Shown here: positions 16,598 to 25,927 of the stretch, piece by piece
Numbering within the stretch: position 1 is the stretch's first letter
How the letters are laid out: every line of letters begins with the position of its first letter
Source of the DNA: SHAN690 sp041391765
GTDB lineage: Bacteria; Bacteroidota; Bacteroidia; Flavobacteriales_G; Salibacteraceae
Assembly (NCBI GenBank): GCA_041391765.1
Contig: JAWKNJ010000031.1
Coordinates: forward strand, 4,063 to 68,062
Direction of reading: 5' to 3'
Length of the DNA stretch: 64,000 bases
Made by a program: the position numbers and the translations under genes
The notes under the pieces: model-generated
Database searches by the model: none
What the model was told of the DNA's origin: nothing
The model's input: only the letters and a program-made list of their open reading frames with translations

Positions 16598-17142
16598 TCG
16601 GGGATGACATTTACCCGATAAACGACAATTGGCAGCTCCTTCCAGGTGGAATGCTTCCAAACCTTCATCCCATTCCGCTCTGCCACTTTCCTAGAGGGCC
16701 AATTATCCACATGAATAAGTGAAACGATGTGGTCGGCAAGCCGGTTTTCCATCGCAAATTGCTTCATGAATGTTGCGGCTTCAGTCGCGTAGCCCTTTCC
16801 CCAATGCTCACGGAGCAAGGAGTAGCCAATCTCCAATTCACTTTTTCCATCAACTTCCTGAGTGAGCAAGCCGCATTGGCCGACATATTTTCCGGTGGAT
16901 TTTTCAATCAGGCTATGGAGACCAAAAAGTCCTTCCTTGTATCGATCAATTACTCTATCCATCCACATCTTTAGGTTGGTTTCAGCATCATCCACTTGAA
17001 AGGTGGGAAAATACTTGATCGCAATCGGATCATTGAAGAAGTTGATCCAGTAATCGCCATCTGAATCAACAACGGGACGGTACAGCAAGCGATCTGAGCT
17101 TGCAGCGAATGGATAGTCGATGGTTCTCGAATCGGGAATCAT
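16594..17142 (-). CDS. GNAT acetyltransferase, RimJ/RimL type
   Basis: 182 aa. It has the RimJ/RimL-type layout: SSDRLLYRPVVDSD at the start, GLHSLIEKSTGKYVGQCGLL, ELEIGYSLLREHWGKGYATEA (acetyl-CoA-binding motif A, near residues 105-125) and HVDNWPSRKVAERNGM. Such enzymes acetylate N-terminal amines of proteins or small molecules. It overlaps the upstream metallo-beta-lactamase gene by ATGA, so both come from one transcript; the pairing of a beta-lactamase and an acetyltransferase is suggestive of drug modification but unproven. Confidence 0.88.
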   Translation of the reverse strand: MIPDSRTIDYPFAASSDRLLYRPVVDSDGDYWINFFNDPIAIKYFPTFQVDDAETNLKMWMDRVIDRYKEGLFGLHSLIEKSTGKYVGQCGLLTQEVDGKSELEIGYSLLREHWGKGYATEAATFMKQFAMENRLADHIVSLIHVDNWPSRKVAERNGMKVWKHSTWKELPIVVYRVNVIPD

Positions 17143-17873
17143 GGCCTATAGGATTCAAAAAGGTCAATTGTGTAGTTCAGCAGCTTTTTGCTTCCGGGAT
17201 TTCCATGACCGGGGATGACGAGTTTTACTTTTGGATACCGTTGCCTGACATTTGCAAGAGTTTGTGGCCACGCTTTCGTGTCGGCATCGCTCACGTTGCC
17301 GTATCCGGCACCCATCGCTTTAACCATGCAGCCCCCGAACAAGATTCGCTGATCGGGGATGTACGACACGATGTTATCCTGCGTGTGTGCAGCCCCCGGA
17401 TACCAGCATTCGACTTCAGCCTCACCAACCCGAATTGTAAGTGTGTCTTCAAAGTAGCGCTGTGTACACCTGTAGCCGGTGCTTTTTGCCAGTGCGCAAC
17501 ATCGTTGTTGAGAAAAGGTCATGCATCCATATTCGAAAAACATGTCCATGCCTCCCAAGCAATCTTCGTGAAAGTGATTTACCACAAGCCCATCTATTGT
17601 CGCACCAAGCACTTCGGTGATCCAATTGATCAGATAGTATGATCCACTGTCGGTGACAGGGCTGTCAAAAACCAGGGCTCGTCCTTGATTCACATAAACT
17701 AATCCATTGCAGGCTATCATGGATCCATTGTATGGAATATAACTGATATGTAGGTAGCTGTTTTTCGTAAGGGGCACCACTTTCAGATCATTATGGACGT
17801 GAATGGTGTCACGTCCTCTTGCAAATGAGTGAGAACTCATCATGATCAATATGGACAGTGTGAAAATGCGCAT
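17139..17873 (-). CDS. Subclass B1 metallo-beta-lactamase
   Basis: 244 aa from the ATG at 17873, chosen because it gives a signal peptide (MRIFTLSILIMMSSHSFARG); an ATG at 17894 adds seven residues. All six zinc ligands of subclass B1 are visible: H100, H102 and D104 (NHFHEDCLGG), H163 (GAAHTQDN), C182 (GGCMVKAMGAGYGNVSDAD) and H223 (IPGHG). The enzyme should be periplasmic, using two zinc ions to hydrolyse penicillins, cephalosporins and probably carbapenems. Chromosomal B1 enzymes are common in Flavobacteriales. No mobile element adjoins. The W in DTKAWPQTL is also typical. Substrate range cannot be read from sequence. Confidence 0.93.
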   Translation of the reverse strand: MRIFTLSILIMMSSHSFARGRDTIHVHNDLKVVPLTKNSYLHISYIPYNGSMIACNGLVYVNQGRALVFDSPVTDSGSYYLINWITEVLGATIDGLVVNHFHEDCLGGMDMFFEYGCMTFSQQRCCALAKSTGYRCTQRYFEDTLTIRVGEAEVECWYPGAAHTQDNIVSYIPDQRILFGGCMVKAMGAGYGNVSDADTKAWPQTLANVRQRYPKVKLVIPGHGNPGSKKLLNYTIDLFESYRP

Positions 17874-18029
17874 GTAGCAAATGTACGCGCTCATTGCCGG
17901 CTTTATGAAATTTGAGTGGGGGCTCGGATAAGTTTAACAAGATTGCTTTTGGGTTTAAATATCCCATTGCGCATCTGCAGGTTCTTGTTAACCTTGCTAG
18001 GCAATGACACACTTCAATATTAAATAAGT

Positions 18030-19619
18030 ATGCGAACCACATTTATCATAATATCCCTGGTGGTGGTGCTTGGCACTCTGTTGCTAACGCAACTGTGGCC
18101 AGGTGCAATTTGGTTATTTGTCATTATTGGTCCGTTGCTGGTCGTTGGATTTTATGACATGATTCAGAAGAAACATGCGATCAGAAGAAACTTCCCATTG
18201 ATTGGAAATTTCAGGTACATCTTGGAGGGCATTCGCCCTGAGATCAATCAATACTTTGTGGAATCCAATCGGGATGGAATGCCATTTTCACGAGAATCCA
18301 GATCGATTGTATACCAACGCGCAAAAAAGGTGCTCGACACGCTTCCTTTTGGAACACAACAGAACGTGTATGAAGTTGGATACGAATGGGTAAACCATAG
18401 CTTAAAACCCGTTCACGTGAAGCCCGAATCCCTGCGTGTGACCATTGGTGGGCCAGATTGTAAACAGCCCTATTCAGCGAGTATTTTGAACAGCAGCGCC
18501 ATGAGCTATGGATCACTCAGCAAGAATGCCGTAATGGCCATAAACTGGGGAGCCAAACAAGACAATTTTGCTCAAAATACTGGAGAAGGAGGCTTGAGTG
18601 AGCACCACCTTAAATATGGCGGAGACATCATTTGGCAGCTGGGGACAGGATACTTTGGCGCAAGGACGCATGATGGGAATTTCGATCCGCAGTTGTTTAC
18701 CGAAAAGGCAAATCATCCTTCTGTGAAAATGATCGAAATCAAGTTGAGTCAGGGTGCGAAGCCCGGACATGGTGGAATTTTGCCTGCCGCGAAAGTGACG
18801 GAAGAAATATCCAGAATCAGGCACGTACCCATGGGACAAAGCGTTATATCGCCTCCCGGGCATAGCGCATTTTCAACTCCTGTTGAGATGATGCAATTTG
18901 TCAAACAACTTAGAGACTTGAGCGGTGGTAAACCGGTCGGATTTAAGTTGTGCGTTGGCAAACGCAGAGAGTTTTTGGCCATTTGCAAGGCCATGATCGA
19001 AACCGGAATTACTCCAGACTACATTGACGTGGATGGAGGAGAAGGCGGCACCGGAGCGGCTCCTCTGGAATTTTCCAACAACGTTGGTTCACCGCTGAGT
19101 GAGGCACTCATATTCGTTCACAATTCATTGGTTGGATTCGGGCTCAGAAACAAAATCAAGATCGGATGCAGTGGTCGCATCATCACCGGATTTGATATCA
19201 TAAAGAACATCAGCATCGGTGCAGATTTTTGCTACTCTGCCAGAGCCATGATGATGGCCGTTGGGTGTATTCAGGCCCTGCGTTGCAATTCGAATCACTG
19301 CCCTACAGGTGTGGCCACTCAAAACAAGCAATTAATGAATGGTCTTGTAGTTGAGGACAAAGCGAAACGAGTAGCTTCTTTTCATGAGGAGACTATTGAA
19401 AGCGTAGCCGAAATTTTAGGCGCAATGGGGCTCAGCGAAACCTCCAAGCTTCGCCCTTGGCATCGCATGCGTAGGACTGATTTTACAGAAATTCACCACT
19501 ATGGAGAGATTTACTCATTCCTCAAGGAAGGGGACCTACTCAAGGATCAACTTCCGGAAGAATATGAGCGAGCGATGAAAGCTGCAAGCGCTGCATCTTT
19601 CGACTATGCCGGAGCTTGA
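18030..19619 (+). CDS. FMN-binding glutamate synthase-family protein
   Basis: 529 aa. Two N-terminal membrane segments (about 5-45) are followed by a glutamate synthase central/FMN barrel: SYGSLSKNAVMAINWGAKQ, NTGEGGLSEHHL, SQGAKPGHGGILPAAKV, DYIDVDGGEGGTGAAPLEF and LRCNSNHCPTGVATQ, the last holding the Cys residues of an Fe-S site. There is no glutaminase domain. In other organisms such stand-alone synthase domains are linked to amino-group transfer, but the true reaction of this membrane-anchored group is not established. It is divergent from the metallo-beta-lactamase gene. Confidence 0.88.
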   Translation: MRTTFIIISLVVVLGTLLLTQLWPGAIWLFVIIGPLLVVGFYDMIQKKHAIRRNFPLIGNFRYILEGIRPEINQYFVESNRDGMPFSRESRSIVYQRAKKVLDTLPFGTQQNVYEVGYEWVNHSLKPVHVKPESLRVTIGGPDCKQPYSASILNSSAMSYGSLSKNAVMAINWGAKQDNFAQNTGEGGLSEHHLKYGGDIIWQLGTGYFGARTHDGNFDPQLFTEKANHPSVKMIEIKLSQGAKPGHGGILPAAKVTEEISRIRHVPMGQSVISPPGHSAFSTPVEMMQFVKQLRDLSGGKPVGFKLCVGKRREFLAICKAMIETGITPDYIDVDGGEGGTGAAPLEFSNNVGSPLSEALIFVHNSLVGFGLRNKIKIGCSGRIITGFDIIKNISIGADFCYSARAMMMAVGCIQALRCNSNHCPTGVATQNKQLMNGLVVEDKAKRVASFHEETIESVAEILGAMGLSETSKLRPWHRMRRTDFTEIHHYGEIYSFLKEGDLLKDQLPEEYERAMKAASAASFDYAGA

Positions 19620-19622
19620 GAT

Positions 19623-20033
19623 TTACTCTTCCTTATAAGGCTTTACGACCCTGATGTTCAAATCCGGGGCGGTTCGAATCTTTCCACCGCCCCGAATATC
19701 CTTGAAAACAACTTCTTTGATGATCATATGATCGTCCACGGACAACTTGTCTCTCAACGCGATGCAACGTGCGGTCAGTTTGTTTTCGCGACAAGTGCAT
19801 TCCATGTTTTGACCACTAATGCTGTATGCCACGGTGAATGAAATGATTCCGTAGGAGTGTCCATCTTTTTTAGACTTCACTTCTATTTTGTCTGCATTTC
19901 CAATTTGCATGAGCGTAAGTTCACCATCCTCGCACAAACTCAAATAGCAGGTTTCGAATTTTTCTTCCTGAGAAACAACCAACAATGGCTGGCAAAGCAG
20001 AACGGTCAACATGAATTTTAGTGTTGTGGACAT
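19623..20033 (-). CDS. Secreted small protein resembling the GldM C-terminal domain
   Basis: 136 aa with a signal peptide (MSTTLKFMLTVLLCQPLLVVSQ). The C-terminal half, GIISFTVAYSISG ... NKLTARCIALRDKLSVDD ... VVFKDIRGGGKIRTAP, follows the pattern of the last domain of GldM (strand, short helix, then FxDIxxxGxxG..R). GldM is the periplasmic T9SS shaft protein; this stand-alone protein is a third of its length, with no membrane anchor. It is last in the metal island, 10 bp after a MauG-like gene. Function unknown; the similarity was judged by eye. Confidence 0.5.
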   Translation of the reverse strand: MSTTLKFMLTVLLCQPLLVVSQEEKFETCYLSLCEDGELTLMQIGNADKIEVKSKKDGHSYGIISFTVAYSISGQNMECTCRENKLTARCIALRDKLSVDDHMIIKEVVFKDIRGGGKIRTAPDLNIRVVKPYKEE

Positions 20034-20043
20034 TACATCGGTG

Positions 20044-21165
20044 CTATTTAAAAGGGTCCGAGTATCGAGCGTCCTTCAAAACCTCCTGATCTGTTAGGGT
20101 TTTCAGGAATGCAATCAAATCGATTTTATCTTGGTCTGAAAGCATGAGCCCGGTTTGCGTGGTGAACACTAATGCCGGATCAAGCGAAGGTGATTTTTGA
20201 ATGCCGTGGTCATAATGATCTACAACTTGTTCTAAGGTGGTAAACCTTCCATCATGCATGTAAGGAGCGGTGACTTCAATGTTCCTCAGCGAAGGAATTT
20301 TAAATGCACCTCTGTCCTTTGGGTCTCCAGTCACTTTTTCACGCCCAATATCCTTGATATCCGGACCTTCGTCTAAACCATTGTTGGCGTATCGCGGGTT
20401 GTCAAAGTTGCTTCCACCATGACAGTGCTGGCAATCGGCTCCTGAGACATCAGGAAATGATGGATTGTATTCAGCAAAGAACAATACACGGCCTCTTTCT
20501 TCACTGTCGCTGAGCGTGGCTTTTCCGGCTAAAAAATCATCATACTTCGATCGGTTGGAAACGATTGAATTCATGAATTGCTCCAATGCCAACGATATTC
20601 TCTCCGAGGTGATCATGGTGTCGCCAAAGGCGCGTTCAAACTGATCAATGTAATCTTGCTCGGCCTGAAGTTTACTCACCACATTTCCCAAGGTTTCCTT
20701 CATTTCTAATTTGTCTTGTATCGGCATAAGTGCCTGATCACGCAACAAATGAGCCCTTCCGTCCCAGAAGAATTCATTCCTATGCCATGCAGTGTTGAAG
20801 ACCGACATGGCTTGTCTTCCACCAAGAGATCCGTCAACACCTGATGAAAATTGATTAGGGTCACTGAATCCGTGCTCTTGTTGGTGACAACTCGAACATG
20901 AAATGGAATTGTCCCGTGACAATAGGGTTTCGTAGAATAGCATTCTTCCCAATCGCACGCCCTGAACAGTCAACGGGTTGCCATTGAATTCGGGAGTTGG
21001 AAACAGCCCATATTCAAGTGCATAGGGTGTACTGTCGTAGTTAACAGTATCGATAACTGGCTCCGGAATCACAGGGAAGTCGTTTGGCTCATCGCGTTTG
21101 CAACTGCCGATTGAAAAAATACAGGCAATTAAGAAAAGGATCAGAAAGGACTTTAAGTTATTCAT
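20044..21165 (-). CDS. Diheme cytochrome c peroxidase-like lipoprotein (MauG/MbnH family)
   Basis: About 373 aa from the ATG at 21165, which gives a lipoprotein signal (LFLIACIFSIGSC). Two heme c sites: SCSSCH and DCQHCH. Family motifs include GRMLFYETLLSRDNSISC, NTAWHRNEFFWDGRA, PIQDKLEM and RNIEVTAPYMHDGRFTTLEQVVDHY. This family covers peroxide-reducing enzymes and enzymes that oxidise protein tryptophans (MauG, MbnH). It overlaps the upstream paralogue by 8 nt and is in one operon with an MbnP-like gene, favouring the protein-modifying role. Upstream ATGs at 21180 and 21195 exist. Confidence 0.9.
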   Translation of the reverse strand: MNNLKSFLILFLIACIFSIGSCKRDEPNDFPVIPEPVIDTVNYDSTPYALEYGLFPTPEFNGNPLTVQGVRLGRMLFYETLLSRDNSISCSSCHQQEHGFSDPNQFSSGVDGSLGGRQAMSVFNTAWHRNEFFWDGRAHLLRDQALMPIQDKLEMKETLGNVVSKLQAEQDYIDQFERAFGDTMITSERISLALEQFMNSIVSNRSKYDDFLAGKATLSDSEERGRVLFFAEYNPSFPDVSGADCQHCHGGSNFDNPRYANNGLDEGPDIKDIGREKVTGDPKDRGAFKIPSLRNIEVTAPYMHDGRFTTLEQVVDHYDHGIQKSPSLDPALVFTTQTGLMLSDQDKIDLIAFLKTLTDQEVLKDARYSDPFK

Positions 21166-22180
21166 CTTTAAAAAATTCATTGGAAATAAGTTCATAATCG
21201 GTTAGCGTTTCAAGGAAACTCACAATCGCTTGCATTTCATTTGGTGTGAGCCCCAGTGGTTTTACGAATTCGCTTTTGTGCGGATGATTTTTACCGCCTT
21301 CGTTATAGTGTTTCACAACCTCTTCCAAGCTTTGCATAGACCCATCATGCATGTAGGGAGCGGTTATGGCCACATTTCTTAAGCTGGGCACTTTAAACAG
21401 CGCCATATCTGCGCTGTCCAGGGTCAGACGAAATCTTCCGGGGTCAATATAGCTTTCGTAAAGACCATTGTTTTGAAAGGTATAGTTGCTGAAATTGAAA
21501 TCTGAATGGCAAGCGGAACAATTCGTTCGTTCACTGTTAAAGAGGTTCAAACCAAGCTTTTGTTGCTCATTCAATGCCATCGAGTTTCCTTGATATTTAT
21601 ACTTGTCATAGGCGCTGTTTCCGCTTACAATGGTTCGCTCGAATGTGGCAATCGAACGTGTGATCACATATGGATCTATCGGTCTGTCAAATGCATTCAT
21701 ACTCATTCGTGCATAGGCAGTGTCTTGTGTTAACTGCTCTGCTATATCAACGATGTTATGGTTGAATTCATTGTGTTCCTGAATTGGAATCAATACCTGC
21801 ATCTCCAGCGTTGGAACACCGCCTTCCCTTGTGTAGTATGGTAAATATGCCATATTAGCGATGGAAGGCGCATTTCTGGTACCTATTGTTCCTTGCACTC
21901 CATTGCTCATAGCTACATCATCTGAAAATGCAATCGAGGCATCGTGGCACGAACCGCAGCTCATGGATCCATCTATGCTTAAACGGGTATCATAGAATAG
22001 TTTCCTTCCCAAGTTCCACTTCGCCATAGAGAATGTATTCTCTTCGGGAAAAGGTATTTCAGGAAAGCCTGCTGGAACCCTCGTCAAGCTAAACGAATCC
22101 GGAGCTGATGGATTCAATTCCTCGTGTTCACAAGAAATGCAACCAATCGAGATTAGTATGACCAAATATGGTCGCCACAT
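21158..22180 (-). CDS. Diheme cytochrome c peroxidase-like lipoprotein (MauG/MbnH family), second copy
   Basis: 340 aa. Lipoprotein signal ILISIGCISC. Heme sites SCGSCH and NCSACH; other motifs are NLGRKLFYDTRLSIDGSMSC, PIQEHNEF, FKVPSLRNVAITAPYMHDGS and KHYNEGGKNHPHKSE. The last is typical of the MbnH-like subgroup and recurs in the copy at 52566. MbnH partners oxidise a tryptophan of MbnP to kynurenine to build a copper site; the MbnP-like gene lies only 6 bp upstream. The two adjacent paralogues differ substantially, so they probably have different substrates. Confidence 0.9.
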   Translation of the reverse strand: MWRPYLVILISIGCISCEHEELNPSAPDSFSLTRVPAGFPEIPFPEENTFSMAKWNLGRKLFYDTRLSIDGSMSCGSCHDASIAFSDDVAMSNGVQGTIGTRNAPSIANMAYLPYYTREGGVPTLEMQVLIPIQEHNEFNHNIVDIAEQLTQDTAYARMSMNAFDRPIDPYVITRSIATFERTIVSGNSAYDKYKYQGNSMALNEQQKLGLNLFNSERTNCSACHSDFNFSNYTFQNNGLYESYIDPGRFRLTLDSADMALFKVPSLRNVAITAPYMHDGSMQSLEEVVKHYNEGGKNHPHKSEFVKPLGLTPNEMQAIVSFLETLTDYELISNEFFKDE

Positions 22181-22186
22181 AAAGAG

Positions 22187-23188
22187 TTAGAGTACTGATA
22201 CTTTCTTGATGGTACTTAAGTCACTCCCTCGATCGACCACTTTCAAGAAGTAAACTCCAGAGCTGACCCCGGGAATTGAAATGAAACTGGAATTTCGCTG
22301 AATATTCAACTGTCTCATTTGTTTTCCAGTCAAATCATAGAGTTCTATTGTACATTGATCAATTGGGATTGCCTCATTAAAGTGCACATTGATGAGTCCG
22401 TTATTGACGGGATTTGGTGCTACCTGAATGAATCGATCCAATGCTACTGCACTCACACCACTAGATCCGCTAGTATCAGTTGGATCGGTGATTTCGATCT
22501 CTGTGCCACTGAACACGTAGTCTCTGAAATTTTCTAAACATTGCTTAGCTGGGCCGGTTTCACTGTGTTCAATTACTCCAGCTGATATGTCAATATCGTG
22601 CAGCGCCTCGGTATAATCGGCAAATAAGTCAATGCGAATCTCACCATTGCTGGCTGTATCCTGAACATCAATTTCAATTTCGAAATAATTGATGTCACCA
22701 AGGCAATGAAACTGAAACTCTACTGCAGGCTCATAATCACCTTCGAAAGCCACGAATCGATACCCCGCTGCCCATCCCCAGTGCATGGAAGGAGACTTTG
22801 GAGACAAGGGATGCGAAAATGGCCATTCTGTAGGATCGGCATGGTTAGCGGCTGAGTCTACCCCGACATGGAATAGGATAGATTCAACATTCGTAATGGC
22901 TGCTGAGCCAAGATCAATGCTGGTTGTTTCAGTAGTCTCAACCAGCACCCATGAGCTGTCAAAGGTGGTTATCATTCCACCGTCATGTTTAATCGCAAAC
23001 TCTGACAAGTAATATTCTAATCTCGAAGCGGAGAAGGATTGGTCCATGTTGGTGGAAGCAATTCTTCCGAGTTTGAAATTTTTACCATCCAGGTGATGGT
23101 GCAGTTTCACTTCAATGGAATTCTGACCAAATAAAGTGATTGAGGAAACAAGGGATATAGTAGTAACTAAGGTTAAAATTGATTTCAT
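22187..23188 (-). CDS. MbnP-like copper-binding protein with T9SS sorting domain
   Basis: 333 aa from the ATG at 23188, which gives a signal peptide (MKSILTLVTTISLVSSITLFG). The MbnP-like core (residues about 25-230) shows SIEVKLHHHLDGKNFKLG, SRLEYYLSEFAIKHDG, FHVGVDSAANHADPTEWPFSH and MHWGWAAGYRFVAFEG; the W-x-W in the last block is shared with both MbnP-like proteins near 51-52 kb. The C-terminal ~85 residues (VAPNPVNNGLINVHF ... GVYFLKVV) are a T9SS domain, so this copper protein should end up on the cell surface, a variation on the periplasmic MbnP. First gene of the MbnP-MauG-MauG operon. Confidence 0.85.
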   Translation of the reverse strand: MKSILTLVTTISLVSSITLFGQNSIEVKLHHHLDGKNFKLGRIASTNMDQSFSASRLEYYLSEFAIKHDGGMITTFDSSWVLVETTETTSIDLGSAAITNVESILFHVGVDSAANHADPTEWPFSHPLSPKSPSMHWGWAAGYRFVAFEGDYEPAVEFQFHCLGDINYFEIEIDVQDTASNGEIRIDLFADYTEALHDIDISAGVIEHSETGPAKQCLENFRDYVFSGTEIEITDPTDTSGSSGVSAVALDRFIQVAPNPVNNGLINVHFNEAIPIDQCTIELYDLTGKQMRQLNIQRNSSFISIPGVSSGVYFLKVVDRGSDLSTIKKVSVL

Positions 23189-23278
23189 GTTTTCAAGTAT
23201 TCGGTAAAATAAAATTGGATCAAAACATTGGAGCACAAGCACTCCTGCCTCAGGTGTCAATGACACCTGAAGTCGATT

Positions 23279-23713
23279 CTAAATCCTAAAACACGCTATC
23301 AACAAGAAAATGGAAGATTTTATGAGAGGAGGAGAGTGATTGTGGAATTTCGCCTCCTTAATAGTTGCACCTACGTGGTCAAACAAATCAACCATTCGTA
23401 TCATCACAACTCCTGTCGGATGATATGAAATGGAACAAATCAGCTGTGCTAAAAAGTCATCGTCACTGCCATCAATGTATACCTCACGTTCGCTGCAGCA
23501 TTTTTTCGCTGCTTGCATTTTTGCGTGAAACGGGCATGCCGGTTTTTCTTCCGATTTGAAGTGTTCACACGGCTCAGCATCTCCCCAAATGGTGGCATTT
23601 ATTAATGCGTTACCACACCAATGCTGGCTGATTCTAAGGCCGGTTGTCGATAACAACAGCAGTGGAATCAGTGTTACGGAGAATATGGAGCGTAGAATAT
23701 TCAAGCAGCTCAA
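23279..23713 (-). CDS. HYC_CC_PP-type small membrane/periplasmic Cys protein, copy 1
   Basis: 144 aa. After a hydrophobic N-terminus come SQHWCGN (HYC-like), EPCEHF, KPACPFHAK, KKCC and NHSPPL near the end; these H-[YW]-C, CC and PP features name the family. It is found in Bacteroidota near heavy-metal genes, and the Cys/His content suggests metal binding, but its function is not known. A second copy at 38043 is also in this island. It precedes the MbnP operon by 90 bp. Confidence 0.8.
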   Translation of the reverse strand: MSCLNILRSIFSVTLIPLLLLSTTGLRISQHWCGNALINATIWGDAEPCEHFKSEEKPACPFHAKMQAAKKCCSEREVYIDGSDDDFLAQLICSISYHPTGVVMIRMVDLFDHVGATIKEAKFHNHSPPLIKSSIFLLIACFRI

Positions 23714-23869
23714 AAATATATCATTCGCCTTAAATCGAGGCGCAGTTCATTCTTCAATTGAACAAATGATTGAATTCCCATTCTAGCATTCATATACTGT
23801 AGCAGTGAAGAAATAACCCATGGATCGGTGATACTTACTATTAGGATCAACACAATCCATTACTAACAC

Positions 23870-25927
23870 TTAGTTCATGATTATTAATTTTTCTGTTGCC
23901 AATTTAACTTTGGAGCTATTGCAGAAAGTCACAAAATAAGTTCCGGGCGACAAGTGTGGAAAATACGATGATATCCCCGGGTCAACTTCTCCGCTGAAGA
24001 CTAGTTGACCAACGGAATTCGAAATTTCAAAAGCCATTGGACTTGATTCTCCATTTCGCAAAGTGAACATGCCACTTGAAGGATTGGGGAAGAGATCAAT
24101 CGAAATTGAAGCATGAATTTGACCGATGTTCGTGGTTGTATCGGGCACCCAGTCTATTCGGTTAACTGTCTCAGCTTCGTAGTCTACGTACCAGATCTTT
24201 CCTTCAGGACCAATCGTAATTCCCATGATTCCTTCAGCATTTAGGTCTAATCGCTTTAATTCTGTGGCAGGCGCTTCAGCAACATCATAGATGATTATTT
24301 CACCCGTTGCGTAATCACTAACTAGCATGTAATTGTCCATTAACGCTATCCCGGCAGGTTGCTCTAAGCCTTCATCGACTAGTAACTCCCAGTCATAGTT
24401 AGTAACATGCTCGTACTCAGCTAATACTTCAAAAGGTCCATACGTAGGTGTATTTCCAATAGTGCCTGATTTTGTGTCAATTCTGAACACGCGTTGATTA
24501 CCATGATCAACTACGTAAAGCCAATCGGTTGACTTGTCATACTCCAAATGACTCACAATTTCATCGTCAGAGTCAGCCCTTACTTGCTCCTCGGAAAATC
24601 TCAAAACTCTTCCATCACTGTGATCATCATTTCCCGGGCCATGGTCATCTACAAAGTCATATCGAACAATGTCTCTATTGTGTCCATCGAATACCCAGAA
24701 TGCATTTTCAGATTCACTGGCTATTCCTTGACATTCGGGACTTTCGTGTAGCATATCTAGATGGCTTCCGTTGCCACCAGAAGGTTGTGCATATATGGTG
24801 GGATCGCTTGACCATAATGCCGGTCCGGTAAAGGCCTCACCTCCGTTATGATTTGCGTCAAATACGCCTGGTGAAGTTCCGAAGTTTCCATTTTCACTGA
24901 ATGCGATGCCGGTCGAAAGTGACATAAAATGCCAGGCATTTCCATCCCTTCTCCACAACTCACTCTGACTTGATTCTCCCGCGTTCGAGATAGTAACGGT
25001 ACTACTCCCAGTGCTTTCGGAGTCTTTATTCAACACCCAAAGCTCGTATCTGGTTAAGATCGGATGAAAGTCAAGGTCCGTAGGCTTATTCAATTTGGCC
25101 CCATCATTAGCGATTTCAACCACAAAGGGCAGAGTGGTTAGATAGCTGTCAATAACATTAGGCCTGGGTGGTCCGATTGAAACAGTAGTTTCTTCTTCAT
25201 CATCGTTTGGATTTGCATCATTGTTTCCATTCAAAAGGGTGTGCCAAGCCTTAATTTCATAATCTCCGTCATTTGAAGGATTCCAAGGAGTAGGGTGTGT
25301 AATGGTAGCTCTGGTGTTATGCGCAATCGAAAGGCCTGAAATGGTTTCCGTCATAGTTGATCCACCATTGATCGAATAGTTCAGTTCTATTGAGGTAATT
25401 GTTTCCGTTCCCTTATTGTGAACCACGGCATTAACGTCAATGGAGCCTTGCTCTTGATATAGACTGACTTTCGGATGAAGCATTTCTAAATCATATGGTG
25501 GAGGTTCACTTGCTTGAAAGTTAAAGTATTCAATCGCTTGACCTCCTTCAAACTCAGCAGCTAAGTAGTCGTTGATGTATACGAAAAATTCGAAACCGCC
25601 ATCTCCCCAATCATCCACATAGGCAATTCGATATGAACTACCTTCCACCAGGCATGCAGTACCAGAGATTTGCGTTGAATTAGGAGTGTAGCCTCCTGTG
25701 GGCTGGTTCTTCAGGCCTCCACCATCACAACCGACAATGCTATTACCACCTGAAAGAATGGTGCCTTGTCCGCATGAACTATCAGAACTTACAAGTTCCC
25801 AGTATCCCTCTGAAGCGTAAGAGTCTGTGTTGATTTCGATTTCAATTTCTACTTCACCCGAACTGCATTGTGAACGCAAATAATGGTGAAATGAAACGCA
25901 TAGTATGATTAGGATAACGTTCTTCAT
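23870..25927 (-). CDS. Large secreted T9SS protein with CARDB and NHL/beta-propeller regions
   Basis: 685 aa. Signal peptide MKNVILIILCVSFHHYLRSQ. An N-terminal domain with DDWGDGGFEFFVYINDYLA (residues about 105-125) is followed by a CARDB-like domain (LYQEQGSIDVNAVVHNKGTE) and a propeller-like region with NHL-type repeats (WLYVVDHGNQRVFRID, YMLVSDYATGEIIIYD, GKIWYVDYEAETVNRID). A T9SS domain ends it (LFPNPSSGMFTLR ... LSPGTYFVTF). It is probably surface-displayed, perhaps binding or scaffolding. No catalytic motif and no metal-binding Cys cluster were seen, so its place in the metal island is unexplained. Confidence 0.75.
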   Translation of the reverse strand: MKNVILIILCVSFHHYLRSQCSSGEVEIEIEINTDSYASEGYWELVSSDSSCGQGTILSGGNSIVGCDGGGLKNQPTGGYTPNSTQISGTACLVEGSSYRIAYVDDWGDGGFEFFVYINDYLAAEFEGGQAIEYFNFQASEPPPYDLEMLHPKVSLYQEQGSIDVNAVVHNKGTETITSIELNYSINGGSTMTETISGLSIAHNTRATITHPTPWNPSNDGDYEIKAWHTLLNGNNDANPNDDEEETTVSIGPPRPNVIDSYLTTLPFVVEIANDGAKLNKPTDLDFHPILTRYELWVLNKDSESTGSSTVTISNAGESSQSELWRRDGNAWHFMSLSTGIAFSENGNFGTSPGVFDANHNGGEAFTGPALWSSDPTIYAQPSGGNGSHLDMLHESPECQGIASESENAFWVFDGHNRDIVRYDFVDDHGPGNDDHSDGRVLRFSEEQVRADSDDEIVSHLEYDKSTDWLYVVDHGNQRVFRIDTKSGTIGNTPTYGPFEVLAEYEHVTNYDWELLVDEGLEQPAGIALMDNYMLVSDYATGEIIIYDVAEAPATELKRLDLNAEGIMGITIGPEGKIWYVDYEAETVNRIDWVPDTTTNIGQIHASISIDLFPNPSSGMFTLRNGESSPMAFEISNSVGQLVFSGEVDPGISSYFPHLSPGTYFVTFCNSSKVKLATEKLIIMN

